Below, piece after piece: positions 1-8,645 of a stretch of 64,000 nt of DNA. The notes below the pieces were generated by a model. The model was not told where the DNA came from. It ran no database searches and saw nothing but the letters and a program-made list of their open reading frames with translations. Within the stretch, counting starts at the first letter, position 1, and each line of letters begins with the position of its first letter. The stretch comes from Aquisalibacillus elongatus. GTDB taxonomy: Bacteria; Bacillota; Bacilli; Bacillales; Alkalibacillaceae. Location of the stretch: NCBI RefSeq assembly GCF_003843875.1, contig NZ_RKRF01000009.1:1-64000 (forward strand). Direction: 5' to 3'. A program made the position numbers and the translations under genes.

Positions 1-15
1 ACGCATTAAATTAAA

Positions 16-62
16 ATTGGCTGGTTTATGTCCAGTTAAATACCGAACTCAAACCAGCCAAT
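16..62. other. Long inverted repeat, 12-bp stem
   Basis: A perfect 12-bp inverted repeat (ATTGGCTGGTTT at 16-27, complement at 51-62) encloses a 23-nt loop, with a smaller AGTT/AACT pairing inside. On the minus strand it is followed by a T-rich run, so it may be a terminator for leftward transcription, but no gene is seen that would use it. The rest of 63-284 holds no gene; it contains the 21-bp array described separately. Confidence 0.5.
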
Positions 63-155
63 CAGCTGCATAATTAAAACTCTAACTTTTTGGGGTCACC
101 ACCCTAACTTAAGATGACGGGAGATTTTTTTAATCTTACTATAAATTTTTATCCA

Positions 156-242
156 TTACTAGACAAAGTATGAACTTTACTAAATAAATTACTTGACAGA
201 ATGGAGTTTCTACTAGACAAAACTCAGTATTTACTAGAAATT
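156..242. repeat. 21-bp periodic array A (TACTAGACAA word)
   Basis: A word close to TTACTAGACAAA recurs at 156, 177, 189, 210 and 231. Intervals are 21, 12, 21 and 21 bp. The copy at 189 reads TTACTTGACAGA and resembles the core seen in arrays C and D. There is no open frame across the tract. It lies downstream of the ohr terminator. Confidence 0.7.
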
Positions 243-284
243 TTTCTTAAATAATAGATAATCCATGAACTCCCTCTACACAAA

Positions 285-327
285 AACTCCCAAGTAGAGC
301 TAATCAGCTCATACTTGGGAGTTTCAT
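285..327 (-). terminator. Terminator of ohr
   Basis: A 12-bp stem (AACTCCCAAGTA at 285-296 with its complement at 312-323) is followed on the minus strand by TTTTT. It directly abuts the ohr stop codon. Confidence 0.85.
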
Positions 328-743
328 TACTTAGCTTTTGCTTCTAATTCTACATCAACATTTCCGCGAGTTGCTTTTGAGTATGGGCAGACTTGATGAG
401 CATCTTTCATTAGCTCGTCTGCCTCATCTTGTGATACACCACTAATTTCAGATGTCAGTTTAACACTGATCTTAAATCCACCATCAGATGCATCTTTTTC
501 AAAGCTAACATCTGCTGTCGTTGTAGATTCAATATCTTTATTATTATTCTTTGCAACTAAATTTAGCGCTCCATCAAAGCAAGTTGAATAAGTTGCTGCA
601 AACAACTGCTCCGGATTCGTGCCTGTCTCATCTGTATTTTCCGTTGGCATAACGACATTTAAGTCGATGACACCATCATCTGACTTAACGTGACCACCAC
701 GGCCACCTTTTGCTGTTGCTGAAGATGTGAATAGTTTACTCAT
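327..743 (-). CDS. ohr: Organic hydroperoxide resistance protein Ohr
   Basis: This 138-residue protein is a thiol peroxidase of the OsmC/Ohr fold that reduces organic (fatty-acid) hydroperoxides in the cytoplasm with lipoylated protein or dithiol reductant. Both catalytic cysteines are visible: Cys55 in the YSTCFDGAL segment and Cys119 in HQVCPYSKATRGN. The conserved Arg15 and Glu45 region (NPEQLFAA) is also present. Length is normal for the family. The start has a good Shine-Dalgarno (AAAGGAGTGG). It is monocistronic with its own promoter and terminator. Ohr genes are usually controlled by OhrR, but no ohrR gene lies in the window. Confidence 0.95.
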   Translation of the reverse strand: MSKLFTSSATAKGGRGGHVKSDDGVIDLNVVMPTENTDETGTNPEQLFAATYSTCFDGALNLVAKNNNKDIESTTTADVSFEKDASDGGFKISVKLTSEISGVSQDEADELMKDAHQVCPYSKATRGNVDVELEAKAK

Positions 744-786
744 GAAACCACTCCTTTAAATTTAGTCCTAATTACTTCATACCCTA

Positions 787-816
787 AAATTACCATTCTC
801 ATTCATCCATTGGCAA
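787..816 (-). promoter_or_regulatory. Possible SigA promoter of ohr
   Basis: On the minus strand TTGCCA (816-811) is separated by 18 bp from TAATTT (792-787), upstream of ohr. The match is moderate. No clear OhrR palindrome was recognised. Confidence 0.4.
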
Positions 817-841
817 ATGTTAACGTTTTTGTCACTAAACA

Positions 842-1114
842 TTATGCTATGCTCCAAATGATAAAATGCGCTATAGCTAATAATAAAAAAGCTGTTAATT
901 GAATGTTTCTATGTGTCTTTTCCTCCCAAGAACAAAACTTACTTAACCACAGGATATATGTATTAACATACAATGACGCCAAAACTAATGCCCCTAATGA
1001 CTCGATATAACTCGGTTGTTCAGTCATAAAACCAAACATCATAATGGCCATAATGAACCATGAAAACGTTCCAAAAAATATCGCTATACGGTCATTAATA
1101 AAATTTTCACCCAT
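842..1114 (-). CDS. Small membrane protein, unknown function
   Basis: This 90-residue protein has three predicted membrane segments (about residues 10-30, 38-58 and 70-88) and a charged stretch WEEKTHRN before the last one. It has no recognised family motif. The Shine-Dalgarno in front of the ATG at 1114 is weak (AGTGGGAAA), so the start is uncertain. It lies between ohr and an acetyltransferase gene, all on the minus strand, and shows no functional link to either. Confidence 0.6.
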   Translation of the reverse strand: MGENFINDRIAIFFGTFSWFIMAIMMFGFMTEQPSYIESLGALVLASLYVNTYILWLSKFCSWEEKTHRNIQLTAFLLLAIAHFIIWSIA

Positions 1115-1182
1115 GTTTTCATCGGTTTCCCACTTTTCAAGGCTTTTTAAATAATTTTGACAAAAGTCCCTTAAATCTTGCT

Positions 1183-1629
1183 CTATTTAGGGTGAAAAAT
1201 CATTTCGACATGTGGAATCCCGTCTTCTAAAAACTCATCTGAAATTGTCTTAAACCCACAATTACCATAAAACGCCTGTAAATGTGCCTGGGCTTCAATT
1301 TTCACACTTGGGTGGTTCCACCTTTGCGCTATATCATTAAGCGTATATTGTAGCATCTCAGTCCCTATACCAGTCCGCCTTGTTCGTTCATGTGTGATCA
1401 CTCTTCCGATTGACGCCTCTTGAAACTTAACGCCTGGTGGGATCACCCGACAATAAGCCATAATCCCTTCTGAGTCCTGCGCAAATATATGGAATGATTT
1501 TTGATCGTACCCATCAATTTCAGGATATGGACAATTTTGTTCAACAACGAATACTTCAACGCGCAGTTTCAAGATGTCGTATAGCTCATCATGTGTTAGT
1601 TCGTACAATGATTTATTGATCCATTTCAT
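1183..1629 (-). CDS. GNAT acetyltransferase, ElaA family
   Basis: This 148-residue GNAT-fold protein resembles ElaA-type N-acetyltransferases, starting MKWINKSLYELTHDELYDILKL as in that family. The acetyl-CoA binding segment is IGRVITHERTRRTGIGTEML (about 75-95), and the C-terminal FYGNCGFK is typical of the fold. Substrate is unknown. I chose the ATG at 1629: the frame can extend to a TTG at 1641, but the region before the ATG carries GGGTGA and AAAGGGG motifs and family members begin at this point. Confidence 0.85.
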   Translation of the reverse strand: MKWINKSLYELTHDELYDILKLRVEVFVVEQNCPYPEIDGYDQKSFHIFAQDSEGIMAYCRVIPPGVKFQEASIGRVITHERTRRTGIGTEMLQYTLNDIAQRWNHPSVKIEAQAHLQAFYGNCGFKTISDEFLEDGIPHVEMIFHPK

Positions 1630-1710
1630 GCTGTCACCCAACCCCTTTTAATAACGATATGTCTTAAAAAAATACCACAGACGAGAACTCGATGGAAGTC
1701 TTATGAATAT

Positions 1711-1747
1711 AAAAAAACGCACGTAAATTTAATTTACGTGCGTTTTT
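1711..1747 (-). terminator. Terminator of the cold-shock gene
   Basis: Perfect hairpin with arms ACGCACGTAAAT and its complement, flanked by A7 on the left and T5 on the right. It can stop transcription from either side; it lies directly downstream of the csp gene. Confidence 0.85.
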
Positions 1748-1768
1748 AGAATAACGTTTTAAGTTATA

Positions 1769-1966
1769 TTACTTAGCAACTACGTTAGCTGCTTGTGGTC
1801 CGCGATCGCCTTCAACGATTTCGAACTCAACGTTTTGACCTTCAGCTAAAGTTTTGAAACCGTCTGCTTGGATAGCTGAGAAGTGAACAAAAACGTCATC
1901 TCCGTCTGTACGCTCGATGAAACCAAAACCTTTTTCTGCGTTAAACCATTTTACTGTACCTGTCAT
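1769..1966 (-). CDS. Cold-shock protein, CspA family
   Basis: This 65-residue OB-fold RNA chaperone binds single-stranded RNA and DNA. Both nucleic-acid binding motifs are intact: RNP1 (KGFGFI, about 12-17) and RNP2 (DVFVHF, about 24-29), followed by the family tail [11 protein letters not shown]. The start has a consensus AAAGGAGGT. The gap to the divergent gene is long (about 200 bp) and AT-rich, as expected for a csp leader. A candidate promoter there is TTGCAT-17-TAAAGT on the minus strand near 2085-2115. Confidence 0.96.
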   Translation of the reverse strand: MTGTVKWFNAEKGFGFIERTDGDDVFVHFSAIQADGFKTLAEGQNVEFEIVEGDRGPQAANVVAK

Positions 1967-2222
1967 CTGAAATGACCTCCTTTATTAAATAACGACAAAA
2001 CAATTGAATCTTTGTTACTTAGACTTCCTAAAGAGAGGCCATTCAGTAAACGTCGATCTCAATTACTTCGTTCTATTTATACTTTACTCCTTTTCTAGAG
2101 AAAATGCAAGTCATTCGACAAATATTACAATTCAATTTCAAGATATGATATAACTTGTCCCTGTCTTCAGTAGTATGCTACAATTCAGAAACAAATCATT
2201 ATTGAAGAAGGATGTGTATCAC

Positions 2223-3026
2223 ATGAAAAAGTTTTTAACAGCGATCCTTATCGTGATGTTAACAGCTTTCCTAGCTGCTTGCTCAGGCGACAGTGATGAA
2301 GGCGATAATCCTGAAGAAGGTCAAGAAGAAGATGGTCAAGAAGAAAATGGCGAAGAAGAAGGTCAAGGCGAAGAAGGCCAAGGTGAAGAGGCGCAACAAG
2401 AAGCTATTAATGTTGATGAAATAGAAAGCGATGAAGTTGTAGCAACTGTAAATGACACTGAGATTCTTGGTGAAGAATTCAAATCCAGTGTAGATCGCGT
2501 AACACAAATGTATCAACAACAATTAGGCGGACAAGGCATTGATCAAATGCAAGCACAAATTCAACAACAAGCATTAGATCAACTTATTAACCGTGAAGTA
2601 ATTAAACAAGAAGCTCAAAGTCAAGATCTTTCAGTTAGTGATGAAGAAATTAGCGAAGAATATGACAATCAGATTAACGGCTTAATTGAACAAAGCCAAG
2701 GCGAGTTTGAAGACGAAGAACAAGTTCTAGAACAAGTTGGTATGAATGAAGAAGAACTTAAAGATAGCTTACAAACTGATTTACTCATTCAAAAGTATCT
2801 AGATGAAAACTTAGAAGAACCAGAAGTTACTGATGAAGAAATTCAAGAACAATATGATAATATGAAGGCACAAATGGAAGAATCCGAATCTGGTGAGGAA
2901 GTTCCAAGCTTAGAAGAAGTGGAAGACAGTATCGTTCAACAAATTCAAAGCCAAAAACAAGGTCAACAACAACAAGAGTTAATTCAAAACTTACGTGAAG
3001 ACTACGAAATTGAAACTTTAGTTTAA
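2223..3026 (+). CDS. SurA N-terminal domain lipoprotein
   Basis: This 267-residue lipoprotein has a clear signal peptide with lipobox LAAC (Cys20). An acidic, Gln/Gly-rich linker follows (about 25-60). Then comes a helical SurA/PrsA-type N-terminal chaperone domain (VATVNDTEILGEEF, LINREVIKQEA) continuing to the C-terminus. The parvulin prolyl isomerase domain of true PrsA is absent, so it probably acts as a chaperone for exported proteins on the outer membrane face. I chose the ATG at 2223 because the signal peptide starts there and AAGGA precedes it; the frame extends 16 codons upstream without a ribosome site. Confidence 0.85.
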   Translation: MKKFLTAILIVMLTAFLAACSGDSDEGDNPEEGQEEDGQEENGEEEGQGEEGQGEEAQQEAINVDEIESDEVVATVNDTEILGEEFKSSVDRVTQMYQQQLGGQGIDQMQAQIQQQALDQLINREVIKQEAQSQDLSVSDEEISEEYDNQINGLIEQSQGEFEDEEQVLEQVGMNEEELKDSLQTDLLIQKYLDENLEEPEVTDEEIQEQYDNMKAQMEESESGEEVPSLEEVEDSIVQQIQSQKQGQQQQELIQNLREDYEIETLV

Positions 3027-3032
3027 ATTAGT

Positions 3033-3062
3033 AAAGCTGCCGTTGAAACGGCAGCTTTTTTA
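3033..3062 (+). terminator. Terminator of the SurA-like lipoprotein gene
   Basis: Stem AAGCTGCCGTT/AACGGCAGCTT with a short loop is followed by T7. It ends at the stop codon of the convergent methyltransferase gene. Confidence 0.9.
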
Positions 3063-3746
3063 TTTCTTCTTTAGCATAAATAACGTCATAAATGTTAATG
3101 ACTGTTTCAAATCTTGAGGAAGTGATCCAACGTGTTTAAGATCTACGCCACGTTTGTAAACATATTCTTGATTTATAATCGTTAAATCATTTTCTTCTGC
3201 CAACTTTTGAAACTCCCATGGCATCATCGTGTTCATGATGACATCACGGCCATACAAACGATTGTAACTGTTAACTCGAGGCATAGCTGTCGGTCCTAAA
3301 ACTCCAATACATAAATGACCCCCTGGTTTAATGACGCGTTTAATTTCTAATATCGCATCAACGGGAACCTCTGCCCACTCCATTGCATTGATGGCCATCA
3401 AACCGTCAAAAGAGTCCGTATTAAACGGAAGGTTTAACATATCTCCTTGAAGAAATTCCATCCTAGACATACCATTTGTAAGTCGACTCTTACATAGCGA
3501 CACCATTTCTTCCGATAAATCAACGCCTGTCACATCAAAACCTTCAGACCATAGCTTATAAGAGCCATAACCATCTCCACAACCTAGGTCTAACACCTTA
3601 CTTCCGGATTTAAAATGATTTAAAACAAACGGAATGATTGATTTTCGACTTCCATGATCCCACATGTCCTGACTGTTGGAATGCCAAAAATCGGCATTCT
3701 CATTCCACATTTCTTTAGCCCGTGTTTGCCAACTTGTATCAGTCAT
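3060..3746 (-). CDS. Class I SAM-dependent methyltransferase
   Basis: This 228-residue protein has a Rossmann-type methyltransferase domain. Motif I is VLDLGCGDGYGSYKL (about 52-66), followed by VTGVDLSEEMV (acidic ribose-binding loop) and the post-II segment FDGLMAINAMEWAEVP. The substrate is unknown. The start is the ATG at 3746, preceded by GGAGGT; it overlaps the stop of the upstream nucleotidyltransferase gene by 8 nt, so the two are translationally coupled. It is the last gene of a three-gene operon starting with the Nudix gene. Confidence 0.85.
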   Translation of the reverse strand: MTDTSWQTRAKEMWNENADFWHSNSQDMWDHGSRKSIIPFVLNHFKSGSKVLDLGCGDGYGSYKLWSEGFDVTGVDLSEEMVSLCKSRLTNGMSRMEFLQGDMLNLPFNTDSFDGLMAINAMEWAEVPVDAILEIKRVIKPGGHLCIGVLGPTAMPRVNSYNRLYGRDVIMNTMMPWEFQKLAEENDLTIINQEYVYKRGVDLKHVGSLPQDLKQSLTFMTLFMLKKK

Positions 3747-4284
3747 GATTGACCTCCTCAATGATTGAATGCCTAATACCGTAATCAATTAAAGACTCAT
3801 ATGAATCTCCATTTAAATCCAAAGCTTTGCAGAAGGCAGGCTCTGTTTTATACCCGTCTCTTTTCCATTGTTTTATTTGTTCTTTTAGATAAGGTTTTCT
3901 TTTCAGGATATGATATTCAACCACCATATGTAGATATGCATATTGTTTCTTAACCGGTGTAGCTTGGGCAAATAACTCAAATTCAAAACCTTCATAAATA
4001 AAATTACATTTAATAATCGATTCACCACGAATTTGCTTTTCTGCAATTGTAAAACCTGGCATTTCACTATATAATGATGTCACTAACAATTTGAATTCCT
4101 CAAAATCGTGAACCTCAAGAATCAGATCAAGATCAGAGTCTTCTATATCAACATCGATCGGTATTGTCCCACACAACACAGGAGTATATTCAGATAAACC
4201 TTCAAAAATACCAAGCTTCTTAATAGAATCATAGGCTTTCTGCTGATTATTTGTACCATATTTTAATTGTTCAAACGTTAGCAT
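3739..4284 (-). CDS. DUF4269 nucleotidyltransferase-fold protein
   Basis: This 181-residue protein resembles the DUF4269 family. The nucleotidyltransferase signature is visible as LCGTIPIDVDIEDSDLDLIL (about 37-56), with the GT and spaced acidic residues expected for metal binding. The remainder has family features (FELFAQ, QYAYLHMVVEYHILK). Its biochemical role is not established. It overlaps the Nudix gene upstream by 14 nt and the methyltransferase gene downstream by 8 nt, which points to a tightly coupled operon. Confidence 0.75.
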   Translation of the reverse strand: MLTFEQLKYGTNNQQKAYDSIKKLGIFEGLSEYTPVLCGTIPIDVDIEDSDLDLILEVHDFEEFKLLVTSLYSEMPGFTIAEKQIRGESIIKCNFIYEGFEFELFAQATPVKKQYAYLHMVVEYHILKRKPYLKEQIKQWKRDGYKTEPAFCKALDLNGDSYESLIDYGIRHSIIEEVNHD

Positions 4285-4762
4285 GCTCTAATACACTTCT
4301 TTCGTAAGAAACAACTTGTTTATCATTAATTTGAAAATGGTGTTCATAGCATTGTTGATCCATTAAAATATCAGGCAAATACCGAGGAATCAATTGTCCA
4401 GATCCTAGATTTTGTTCGTCTAACAACCAATCAACAAACTTCCAATCAAAAATGCCTTCATCCATTTTTACCGGTGTATTTAATCCAGGGTTTTTATCTA
4501 ATTCTGCTAGGAACACATACATACCACCATGTCTTATGCCATCAGACAACCAAGTGGTTACACCTTTATAGATGGCTTGATTTTCATACAACTCAATTCC
4601 TGTTTCTTCTTTAACCTCACGAATAACACATTCTTTAGGCGTTTCACCTGAATCAATTTTACCACCAACACCGTTCCAATGACCCATATTAGGCGGGTTT
4701 TGTCGATTTAACATTAATATTTCATCATTTAGTTTAATGAAGCATATGGTGTATTTAAGCAA
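4271..4762 (-). CDS. Nudix hydrolase, MutT-like
   Basis: This protein of about 163 residues carries a complete Nudix box, GX5EX7REUXEEXGU, seen as GGKIDSGETPKECVIREVKEETGI in segments starting near residue 33. It probably hydrolyses a nucleoside diphosphate derivative such as 8-oxo-dGTP. The annotated start matters: an ATG at 4786 has no ribosome site, whereas AAGGAGG lies 8 nt before an in-frame TTG at 4762, giving MLKYTICFIKLN. I therefore prefer the TTG. First gene of the operon with DUF4269 and methyltransferase genes. Confidence 0.88.
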   Translation of the reverse strand: MLKYTICFIKLNDEILMLNRQNPPNMGHWNGVGGKIDSGETPKECVIREVKEETGIELYENQAIYKGVTTWLSDGIRHGGMYVFLAELDKNPGLNTPVKMDEGIFDWKFVDWLLDEQNLGSGQLIPRYLPDILMDQQCYEHHFQINDKQVVSYERSVLEHANV

Positions 4763-4806
4763 AATTTTCTCCTCCTTATCTATCATCTATTAAAGGGGTG
4801 TTCGTG

Positions 4807-5436
4807 TTGAAAAATTTACTAACCTGGCTCATTATAATTTCCGCGATTCTTTATATTTTCATCATACCTGATTGGCCTTTAGGAATAAAACTTATTTTCA
4901 AAGTCATCCCTATGATCTTAATTATTTGGTATGCCTTTTTAAAACTTCCTAAACACCGATTATTTGTTCACTATGCAGTTATTATCGGGCTTGTATTTAG
5001 TGCTATTGGAGACGTTACTTTGCATTGGTTTATCGTTGGACTTTCGGCGTTTTTGATTGCTCATGTTTTTTATTTGATCGGTTTTTTAACACAATGGCGT
5101 ACGTCTTTTGTCCGGAGTATAACGATCGTGCCGTTTATCATTTATAGTTACATTCTGGGTAATGGAATCCTTCAGTCGATTACAGACAACACATTAGTCA
5201 TTCCAGTTATGGTTTACATCATCGTCATTACGGCAATGGCTTGGGCAGCAGTAATGGCTCGGAATGTTTATGCCATTATAGGTGCATTATTATTTGTTAT
5301 ATCTGATTCTATCCTAGCATGGAACATGTTCGTAACTAACGTGCCTTACTCTGGCATATGGATTATGACTACTTATTACAGCGCACAATTTTTAATAGCT
5401 CATAGTATTCTATATTTTAACCAGCAATCCGACTAA
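4807..5436 (+). CDS. YhhN/TMEM86 family membrane protein
   Basis: This protein of about 209 residues has seven or eight predicted membrane helices. The family signature is clear in SAIGDVTLHWF and FLIAHVFYLIGF (about 65-95) and in the second conserved Asp segment LLFVISDSILAW. Vertebrate members are lysoplasmalogenases; the role in bacteria is unproven. There is no ATG near the start. AAAGGGG at 4792-4798 fits a TTG at 4807 or a GTG at 4804; I use the TTG. It is divergent from the Nudix operon. Confidence 0.75.
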   Translation: MKNLLTWLIIISAILYIFIIPDWPLGIKLIFKVIPMILIIWYAFLKLPKHRLFVHYAVIIGLVFSAIGDVTLHWFIVGLSAFLIAHVFYLIGFLTQWRTSFVRSITIVPFIIYSYILGNGILQSITDNTLVIPVMVYIIVITAMAWAAVMARNVYAIIGALLFVISDSILAWNMFVTNVPYSGIWIMTTYYSAQFLIAHSILYFNQQSD

Positions 5437-5442
5437 TATATA

Positions 5443-5473
5443 AAAAAACAGACCGCTTCTCGCGGTCTATTTT
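5443..5473. terminator. Bidirectional terminator, yhhN-like gene / arsC
   Basis: Stem AGACCGC/GCGGTCT with loop TTCT, preceded by A7 and followed by TTTT, lies between two convergent genes and can serve both. Confidence 0.85.
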
Positions 5474-5877
5474 AACGCTTCAATTCTCTTTTTGATTTCA
5501 TCTCTAACATCACGAAAGACTTGATTAACTTCCTCTTCTGTCCCCTCTGCCTTTGCTGGATCGGTTAATCCCCAATGCTCAGACTTCACATTCGGAGGTA
5601 AGGTTGGACAATTATCTCTCGCATCACCACAAAGTGTAATAACTAATTCTGAGTTATTTAGAATATCACGATCAATAATGGATGATTCTTGATTTGAGAT
5701 ATCGATGCTGATTTCATTCATGATTTCAACAGCTTTAGGGTTTAACCCATGTGCTTCAATACCGGCACTATGAACGTCCCACTGATCACCTAAGATCTCT
5801 TTCCCTAAACCTTCTGCCATCTGACTGCGGCATGAGTTACCGGTGCATAAAAAGTATAAAATTGGCTTGTCTGACAT
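5467..5877 (-). CDS. arsC: Arsenate reductase, thioredoxin-coupled
   Basis: This 136-residue enzyme reduces arsenate to arsenite in the cytoplasm so that ArsB can expel it. It has the low-molecular-weight phosphatase fold with P-loop CTGNSCRS (Cys11 nucleophile, Arg17) and the redox pair Cys83 and Cys90 in [10 protein letters not shown], exactly the Bacillus/Staphylococcus thioredoxin-dependent type. It is the last gene of the arsR-arsB-arsC operon, 16 nt after arsB, with GAGAGGG as ribosome site. Confidence 0.96.
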   Translation of the reverse strand: MSDKPILYFLCTGNSCRSQMAEGLGKEILGDQWDVHSAGIEAHGLNPKAVEIMNEISIDISNQESSIIDRDILNNSELVITLCGDARDNCPTLPPNVKSEHWGLTDPAKAEGTEEEVNQVFRDVRDEIKKRIEALK

Positions 5878-5893
5878 AAGACATCCCTCTCTT

Positions 5894-7186
5894 TTAAATT
5901 AAAAGTAATGATACATATAAACCTAATAAGGTAAAGAATAAAACTGGAACGGTTAGAATAATTCCGACTTTGAAATAGTAGCCCCATGATATGTGAATGC
6001 CTTTTTTAGATAAGACATGTAACCATAATAGAGTTGCTAATGAACCAATTGGTGTAATCTTTGGCCCTAAGTCACTTCCGATCACGTTCGCATAAATTAA
6101 AGCTTCACGTACAGATCCAGATGTATCTGTATTAGCAATCGCAAGTGCATCAATCATGACAGTCGGCATATTGTTCATAATTGAAGATAAAATTGCTGCA
6201 ATAAAGCCCATCGACATCGTCGCCGCTAACAAACCTTGCTCAGCTGCAACATCAAGAACCTGAGATAATAAATCGGTCAAACCAACATTTCTTAGGCCAT
6301 ACACAACCACATACATTCCGATTGAGAAGAAGACAATATCCCATGGTGCTCCTTTGACCACATCCATCGTTGGAACTGCCGGGCTACGATTGGCCATCCA
6401 TAAGAAGAAAATCGCAATGATGCCTGCTACAAACGACACAGGAATTTCTACAAATTCGCTCACAAAATATCCGACTAATAACACGGTTAATACAGCCCAA
6501 GATAATCGAAACATTTTATGATCCTTAATGGCTTCATGTGGCTTTTTCAACATTGATAAATCGTAATCTTGGGGTAGTGATTTTCTAAAGAATAAATAAA
6601 GCACCACTATACTTGCCACAATGGAAAATAAGTTCGGAATCACCATACGGATTAAATACTCCGTAAACCCAATGCCAAAGAAATCGGCTGAGACAATGTT
6701 TACTAAGTTACTGATGATTAATGGTAGTGATGTTGTATCTGCGATAAACCCACTTGCCATAATAAAAGGTAAAATCATCGATTCTTTGAAATTCAATGCT
6801 CTTACCATCGACAACACGATTGGTGTTAAAATAAGTGCAGCCCCGTCATTGGCAAACAGTGCGGCAACGGCTGCTCCCAATAGAGTGACCAAAATAAACA
6901 TTTTAATGCCACTACCATTCGCAATTCGTGCCATATGTAAAGCGGCCCACTCAAAGAAACCAATTTCATCTAATATAAGTGATATTAAAATAATAGCGAC
7001 AAACGCTAACGTCGCATTCCAAACTAAATCTGTAACGGCAATGACATCGCTAAATGTTACGACACCAACTAATAAAGCGACAATTGCCCCTCCGCATGCA
7101 GACCAGCCAATTCCTAGATTTTTAGGCTGCCAGATCACTAACGTTAATGTTATTAGAAATATAAGACTTGCTGCAAAGATCTCCAC
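5894..7186 (-). CDS. arsB: Arsenite efflux permease ArsB
   Basis: This 430-residue integral membrane protein of the ArsB/NhaD (IT) superfamily expels arsenite. It has about 12 membrane segments and the ArsB-type sequence [16 protein letters not shown] in the first half and [13 protein letters not shown] in the second. The start is a GTG at 7186, preceded by AAAGGGAG. It begins 14 nt after the arsR stop and is co-transcribed with arsR and arsC. Confidence 0.95.
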   Translation of the reverse strand: MEIFAASLIFLITLTLVIWQPKNLGIGWSACGGAIVALLVGVVTFSDVIAVTDLVWNATLAFVAIILISLILDEIGFFEWAALHMARIANGSGIKMFILVTLLGAAVAALFANDGAALILTPIVLSMVRALNFKESMILPFIMASGFIADTTSLPLIISNLVNIVSADFFGIGFTEYLIRMVIPNLFSIVASIVVLYLFFRKSLPQDYDLSMLKKPHEAIKDHKMFRLSWAVLTVLLVGYFVSEFVEIPVSFVAGIIAIFFLWMANRSPAVPTMDVVKGAPWDIVFFSIGMYVVVYGLRNVGLTDLLSQVLDVAAEQGLLAATMSMGFIAAILSSIMNNMPTVMIDALAIANTDTSGSVREALIYANVIGSDLGPKITPIGSLATLLWLHVLSKKGIHISWGYYFKVGIILTVPVLFFTLLGLYVSLLLI

Positions 7187-7200
7187 GTCTAACTCCCTTT

Positions 7201-7545
7201 CTAGTCACAAATAATGCGTAAATTATTGTTTGATAGTTCTTCTAGATCCTCTTTACCAGTTGGAATTGAATCTATCACGCCTTGAACGACGTCATATGCA
7301 GGGTGTTCCTTATTAATTGAGTAAAATACCCAATGCCCTTTTCTTCTTTCGTTAATTAATTTGGCATCTTTTAATTTTCGCAAATGTTGACTAATAGCCG
7401 GTTGTGATAAATCTAACAGTTCCACTAATTCACATACACAACATTCGTCAACCGCTACATAACGCAAAATGGATAACCGATTGCGATCCCCCATTAATTT
7501 AAGTACTTGTGCCACTTCCTGAACTTCTAAATAAGTTTTCTCCAT
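7201..7545 (-). CDS. arsR: ArsR-family arsenic-responsive repressor
   Basis: This 114-residue winged-helix repressor of the ArsR/SmtB family has the metalloid site in [22 protein letters not shown]: Cys35, Cys36 and Cys38 precede the recognition helix, as in ArsR proteins. Binding of arsenite should release it from DNA. The start is the second ATG (7545), because AAGGTGG abuts the first ATG at 7551 but lies 6 nt before the second. A perfect operator directly upstream supports autoregulation of arsRBC. Confidence 0.95.
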   Translation of the reverse strand: MEKTYLEVQEVAQVLKLMGDRNRLSILRYVAVDECCVCELVELLDLSQPAISQHLRKLKDAKLINERRKGHWVFYSINKEHPAYDVVQGVIDSIPTGKEDLEELSNNNLRIICD

Positions 7546-7556
7546 GATCATCCACC

Positions 7557-7580
7557 TTATATAAGTAAATGCTTATATAA
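7557..7580. promoter_or_regulatory. ArsR operator
   Basis: A perfect inverted repeat, TTATATAAG (7557-7565) and CTTATATAA (7572-7580) with a 6-bp spacer, overlaps the transcription start region of arsRBC. AT-rich dyads of this shape are the usual ArsR/SmtB targets. Confidence 0.85.
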
Positions 7581-7608
7581 TAATATAATGATTTTATGAT
7601 CTTTTCAA
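7580..7608 (-). promoter_or_regulatory. SigA promoter of arsRBC
   Basis: On the minus strand TTGAAA (7608-7603), a 17-bp spacer and TATTAT (7585-7580) form a strong promoter. The operator begins at the -10 box, so bound ArsR would block polymerase. Confidence 0.85.
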
Positions 7609-7708
7609 CCTTAAGTCATAAATATTTTAAAAATACTTAATACAAATCGTTTATCTTCTAGTACAATTCATAATATAATGTTGTTGTACATTTAAGTAGG
7701 TGATGATT

Positions 7709-8131
7709 TTGAACAAAACAAATGAAAATTTAATGGTATTTGCCTGGGGCGTTGCATTAGTTGCAACACTAGGTTCATTATATTTCTCAGAGATTCTAGG
7801 GTATGTACCGTGTAAAATGTGTTGGTTTCAACGGATTTTAATGTATCCAATGGTTGTTATTTTACTGATTGGAATTGCGATTAAGGATGTTAAAGCCGTT
7901 TACTATACAATAGCTTTATCCATTATCGGGTATTTAGTTTCCACCTACCATTATGCGATTCAAAAATTTGAGGTATTCCAGCAATCAGCTCCAACGTGTG
8001 GACAGGTATCATGTACAGGCTCGTATATTAACTGGCTAGGGTTTATAACTATCCCTTTCTTAGCTGGTCTGGCGTTTTTATTAATTTTAGTTGCGTCTAT
8101 ATTGATTTGGAAAAATATGAAGGAGGAATAA
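7709..8131 (+). CDS. bdbC: Disulfide bond formation protein BdbC (DsbB family)
   Basis: This 140-residue membrane protein of the DsbB/BdbC family reoxidises an extracytoplasmic thiol oxidoreductase and passes electrons to quinone. It has four predicted helices, the first redox pair CKMC (Cys35, Cys38) and a second pair Cys97/Cys102 in the outer loop APTCGQVSCTGSY. I chose a TTG at 7709, 6 nt after AGGTG; an ATG at 7703 is too close to that site. It is followed 4 nt later by a membrane-anchored thioredoxin gene, the likely partner. Confidence 0.9.
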   Translation: MNKTNENLMVFAWGVALVATLGSLYFSEILGYVPCKMCWFQRILMYPMVVILLIGIAIKDVKAVYYTIALSIIGYLVSTYHYAIQKFEVFQQSAPTCGQVSCTGSYINWLGFITIPFLAGLAFLLILVASILIWKNMKEE

Positions 8132-8135
8132 GACC

Positions 8136-8609
8136 ATGAAGAAACTTATCATCTTCGGGTTAACGATTATTGCTTTGTTTATAGTTATTATACTGTTAAC
8201 CAATCTGTCTCAACCAGAAGTGGACGAAAATAACGCTTATGGAACAACGGACTTAGAATCTGAAACAGCCGAACTTTTAGATGATCCTAATTATCAAAAT
8301 ATCATTACACCGGATGAATTAGAGGAGAAATTAGAATCTGGTGAAGATGTGACTGTATACTTTTTCAGCCCAACATGTCAATATTGTCGTGAAGCAACTC
8401 CACGATTAATGCCTATTGCCGATGATATGAATGTTGATGTACAGCAGTACAATGTTTTAGAGTTTGAACAAGGCTGGAATGAGTTCAACATTGATGCAAC
8501 ACCTACATTAATCCATTTTGAGAATGGCGAAGAAGTAGCACGTGTGAAAGGTGCCGTTCCAAATGAACAGTTCGAACAATTCTTTAATCAAGCTGTATTG
8601 GATGAATAA
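8136..8609 (+). CDS. Membrane-anchored thioredoxin-fold protein
   Basis: This 157-residue protein has one N-terminal membrane anchor (about 4-24) and an extracytoplasmic thioredoxin domain. The active site is CQYC (Cys81, Cys84) and the cis-proline loop is DATPTLIHF. It follows bdbC with only 4 nt between and an AAGGAGGAATAA ribosome site, so the two form an operon. I infer that it is the substrate-facing oxidase, playing the role of BdbD, although its short thioredoxin domain lacks the DsbA helical insertion. Confidence 0.85.
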   Translation: MKKLIIFGLTIIALFIVIILLTNLSQPEVDENNAYGTTDLESETAELLDDPNYQNIITPDELEEKLESGEDVTVYFFSPTCQYCREATPRLMPIADDMNVDVQQYNVLEFEQGWNEFNIDATPTLIHFENGEEVARVKGAVPNEQFEQFFNQAVLDE

Positions 8610-8645
8610 AAATAAGCTAGCCTAAATCAGGCTAGCTTATTTTTA
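8609..8645 (+). terminator. Terminator of the bdbC operon
   Basis: Stem AATAAGCTAGCCT/AGGCTAGCTTATT with a 4-5 nt loop is followed by TTTT. Confidence 0.88.

Noticed and set aside
6621..7214. Long plus-strand frame of 197 codons opposite arsB
   Set aside because: It has no ribosome site or family motif and is a shadow of the high-quality arsB coding frame on the other strand.
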